From positions 2,232,001-2,296,000 of the forward strand of contig NZ_LT907782.1 of the NCBI RefSeq assembly GCF_900206265.1: 64,000 bases of DNA, given 5' to 3'. Shown piece after piece: positions 62,065 through 64,000 of the stretch (its first letter is position 1; every line of letters starts with the position of its first letter). The notes beneath the pieces were generated by a model. That model was given only the letters and a program-made list of their open reading frames with translations. It did no database searches and was not told the origin of the DNA. This stretch comes from Nitrosomonas ureae (GTDB taxonomy: Bacteria > Pseudomonadota > Gammaproteobacteria > Burkholderiales > Nitrosomonadaceae). The translations under genes were made by a program, and so were the position numbers.

Positions 62065-63331
62065 TCTGAATAATGGTATTGTTTTCCCATTGGTGAGGAA
62101 TTGAAAAATATCCCTGAAGACGTCCTGCTTGAGTTACTTGTAAGGTGGCAATAGCTTCTGCGGAATCATACAGATGCAGGCCGCGTTCACACAATAAATA
62201 GATATTGACCAGATATTCTCCTTTAAGGAGTGGCAATCGTTCCAGCCGGAGGCAAAGTTGCCCTGATCCATCGGTTGATCGTTGAATCGCGAATTGATCT
62301 TCCCATGTGGCTGTACTGGTTATGATCCGGCCATCTTTGGCATGTAGCGTCATGGCGATATTCGGGCACGGGAGTGCGGGATCGGAAGCAAAACTTATGG
62401 CTATCAGAATATTGGATTGGCCGCTGGCGATATCGGCATGCGATGTGCAGGCGGCATCCGCGATGAGTTGCACTTTTTCCAGATGCGCATTGCCGGAGGG
62501 ATGCTTTTTGTGCGGCACAGGGGCGCTTTTGCCTGCAAAATGCGTGTCGGCTGCTGGGTTAGCGGTACTTTGATCCAAAAATGACTGATAGGCCGATACC
62601 ACCTGGGCGGATTCACCGTCTAATACCATTTTGCCTTTATTGAGCCAGATCGCACGGGCGCATAAAGATTCAACCTGAAACAGCGAGTGGGAACAAAACA
62701 GGATTGTTTTACCCGCATCGCGCATTTGCATGATGCGGGTAAATGATTTGCGGGCAAACGCGCCATCTCCCACCGATAAAGCTTCATCGATGATCAGGAT
62801 GTCCGGGTCGACATTGATGGCAACGGAAAATGCCAAGCGTACATACATGCCGCTGGAATATGTTTTTACGGGTTGATCAATAAAATCACGCACACCGGAG
62901 AAATCAATAATTTGTTCGATACGCTCAGCAATTTCCGCCTGATTTAAACCCATGATCGCTGCGCTCATCATGACATTCTCGCGCCCGGTAAACTCCGGGT
63001 TGAATCCGGCACCGAGTTCCAGTAAAGCAGCGATACGGCCGTTCACTTGCACTTCACCGTAGCTGGGGGTTGAGGTGCCGCAAACCAGTTGCAGCAGTGT
63101 CGATTTCCCCGAGCCGTTTTGCCCTACGATGCCTACGACTTCTCCAGGCATTATCGTTAAGTCGATATCGTTTAGCGCCCACAGTTCGCGGTAATATTGA
63201 CGTGAACCCCACCATCGATGCGGCCACAAAAATTGTTTTAAACGATCTCTGGGGTGCTGATACAACTGATAGCATTTGGATAATTTTACGGCGTTAATGG
63301 CTGGCTCATAGCCCGAAGCATTAAAGGACAT
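62057..63331 (-). CDS. wzt: ABC polysaccharide exporter ATPase (Wzt-like)
   Basis: A 424-residue ATPase subunit. Walker A is GIVGQNGSGKSTLLQL, the signature VKTYSSGMYVRLAFSVAI, Walker B DPDILIIDEALSVGD. The C-terminal 150 residues form a Wzt-type carbohydrate-binding domain, which recognises the capped polymer before export. The ATG at 63331 has AAGG upstream. Its permease partner upstream is truncated. Confidence 0.92.
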   Translation of the reverse strand: MSFNASGYEPAINAVKLSKCYQLYQHPRDRLKQFLWPHRWWGSRQYYRELWALNDIDLTIMPGEVVGIVGQNGSGKSTLLQLVCGTSTPSYGEVQVNGRIAALLELGAGFNPEFTGRENVMMSAAIMGLNQAEIAERIEQIIDFSGVRDFIDQPVKTYSSGMYVRLAFSVAINVDPDILIIDEALSVGDGAFARKSFTRIMQMRDAGKTILFCSHSLFQVESLCARAIWLNKGKMVLDGESAQVVSAYQSFLDQSTANPAADTHFAGKSAPVPHKKHPSGNAHLEKVQLIADAACTSHADIASGQSNILIAISFASDPALPCPNIAMTLHAKDGRIITSTATWEDQFAIQRSTDGSGQLCLRLERLPLLKGEYLVNIYLLCERGLHLYDSAEAIATLQVTQAGRLQGYFSIPHQWENNTIIQND

Positions 63332-63542
63332 CGGCGCATCCTTGGTGTCTTTTAAACACGACATTGAAAACAAAAGCATATATCGACAATATCAGGGCAG
63401 GGTTGATAAATGGCCATAATGCTCCCGGGAACAAACCCCGGTATCGACAGATCACTTCGTGCTTAATCATTCGCAGGATGAGCGGAGCATGCTGCCATAA
63501 GCTGCGGAAGCTGTTCGGAAGGATGGTATTAAACAGATGCAA
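63321..63542 (-). pseudogene. wzm: wzm remnant: N-terminus of ABC permease
   Basis: About 65 codons correspond to the start of a Wzm permease: SLWQHAPLILRMIKHEVICR, the YRGLFPGALWPFINPALILS segment, and a first membrane helix ending FVFNVVFK. The frame then passes into RHQGCADVL and stops inside the wzt start. Intact Wzm has roughly 260 residues and six helices. About 200 residues are missing, with wzt directly joined. Confidence 0.8.
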
Positions 63543-64000
63543 GAAACTAAACTTAGAATGTTGAATAGCACATTATCGCAGATAAACACGCGGAAATTAA
63601 TGCAAAGAAAAAGATTGGTTTTGTCACTATTATGAAAAATAAAGATAGCGATTCTTGTTATCTTGTCTGATTGCTTGAACTATTAATTATGCCTATAGTC
63701 CATCCACTGCCTGAGCGGTAGCCATTTAGCTTCAAGATCGCGCGAGCATAGGCATGCATATTTTTGCATCAATGAATTGTTGGAATAAATACACGCTTGT
63801 CCTGCATATTCAAATTTTAGTGTAAATTAATGGCATTATAATTGTTGCAATTACGCAACATGCCCGATGGAAACTTCGGTTACAAACTTGCAAAGAGGTT
63901 TTGTTTTGGGCAGAATGGACTTTAACTTGGCTTTTGTGGTATTTTCTGCTAGGACATTGTGTGAGTTGCGCAGAAGTTACATAGAGACAAAGTGAAAGTG
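63543..64000. other. Intergenic region upstream of wzm remnant
   Basis: About 460 bp without a gene. A possible -10 box TATAAT (63837-63842, plus strand) is followed by a TGTTGC/GCAACA inverted repeat (63843-63860). A minus-strand promoter for the polysaccharide genes should also lie here; I could not pick one. Confidence 0.5.

Overview
The window looks like chromosome of a betaproteobacterium, most likely a Nitrosomonas-like ammonia oxidiser. This is an inference from gene content: two PEP-CTERM proteins plus a TIGR04073-type exosortase-associated protein, the rpsU-yqeY-dnaG-rpoD block, ftsY-ftsE-ftsX-rpoH with a CIRCE element, and an IS5/IS21-rich background. No rRNA or taxon-specific marker is present.

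Layout. 1-3.6 kb: housekeeping run glyS (partial), gmhB, plsC and a YgjP-type metallopeptidase. 3.6-5.8 kb: an AT-rich pair, a cytoplasmic trypsin-like protease and a class 3 lipase. 6-9.5 kb: a bacterioferritin lacking the haem ligand, a coiled-coil membrane protein, an HDAC-like deacetylase and a PEP-CTERM protein. 9.5-13.7 kb: gene-poor DNA with a cluster of DnaA-box-like sites, DUF1840 and DUF4389 genes, IS5 and IS1595 remnants and a second PEP-CTERM gene. 13.7-21 kb: pmbA, darP, rpsU, yqeY, dnaG, rpoD and tRNA-Ile2(CAU).

21.1-35.5 kb is a tandem array of two integrative elements stacked at the 3' end of tRNA-Ile2. Three copies of the 45-48 bp tRNA 3' end mark the boundaries. Element 1 (about 7.6 kb) has a tyrosine integrase, a CHC2 primase, a Toprim/DUF3987 protein and a HEPN-domain cargo gene. 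Element 2 (about 6.8 kb) has its own integrase, an HTH gene and an RstA-type Rep gene with elaborate 5' control structures; its cargo is a GmrSD-like nuclease and a ParDE-type toxin-antitoxin pair. The integrases probably use different arm-site repeats but the same core.

35.5-43.6 kb is an insertion-sequence scar zone. A 141-bp MITE and a 1,285-bp IS5 element bracket a TIGR04073 gene. An IS21 element is fused to an IS3 remnant and truncates a primase gene of a third integrative element, which lies beside tRNA-Ser(CGA) with a P4-type integrase and an AlpA-like regulator.

43.6-52.5 kb returns to core genes: rpoH (CIRCE in its promoter), ftsX, ftsE, ftsY, an M16 peptidase, an EF-hand protein, orn, a Ste24-type M48 protease, phhB and rsgA. 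53-63.6 kb is a surface-polysaccharide locus: a 1,040-residue multidomain glycosyltransferase, a COG5610-type HAD protein, a PIG-L deacetylase, a GT4 transferase, a methyltransferase-GNAT fusion and a Wzt ATPase. The Wzm permease partner is reduced to its first 65 or so residues.

The best candidates for new biology are the protease-lipase pair, the HEPN cargo and the Rep control region of element 2. The DnaA-box cluster, the GmhB with an altered catalytic motif and the wzm deletion are also worth checking.
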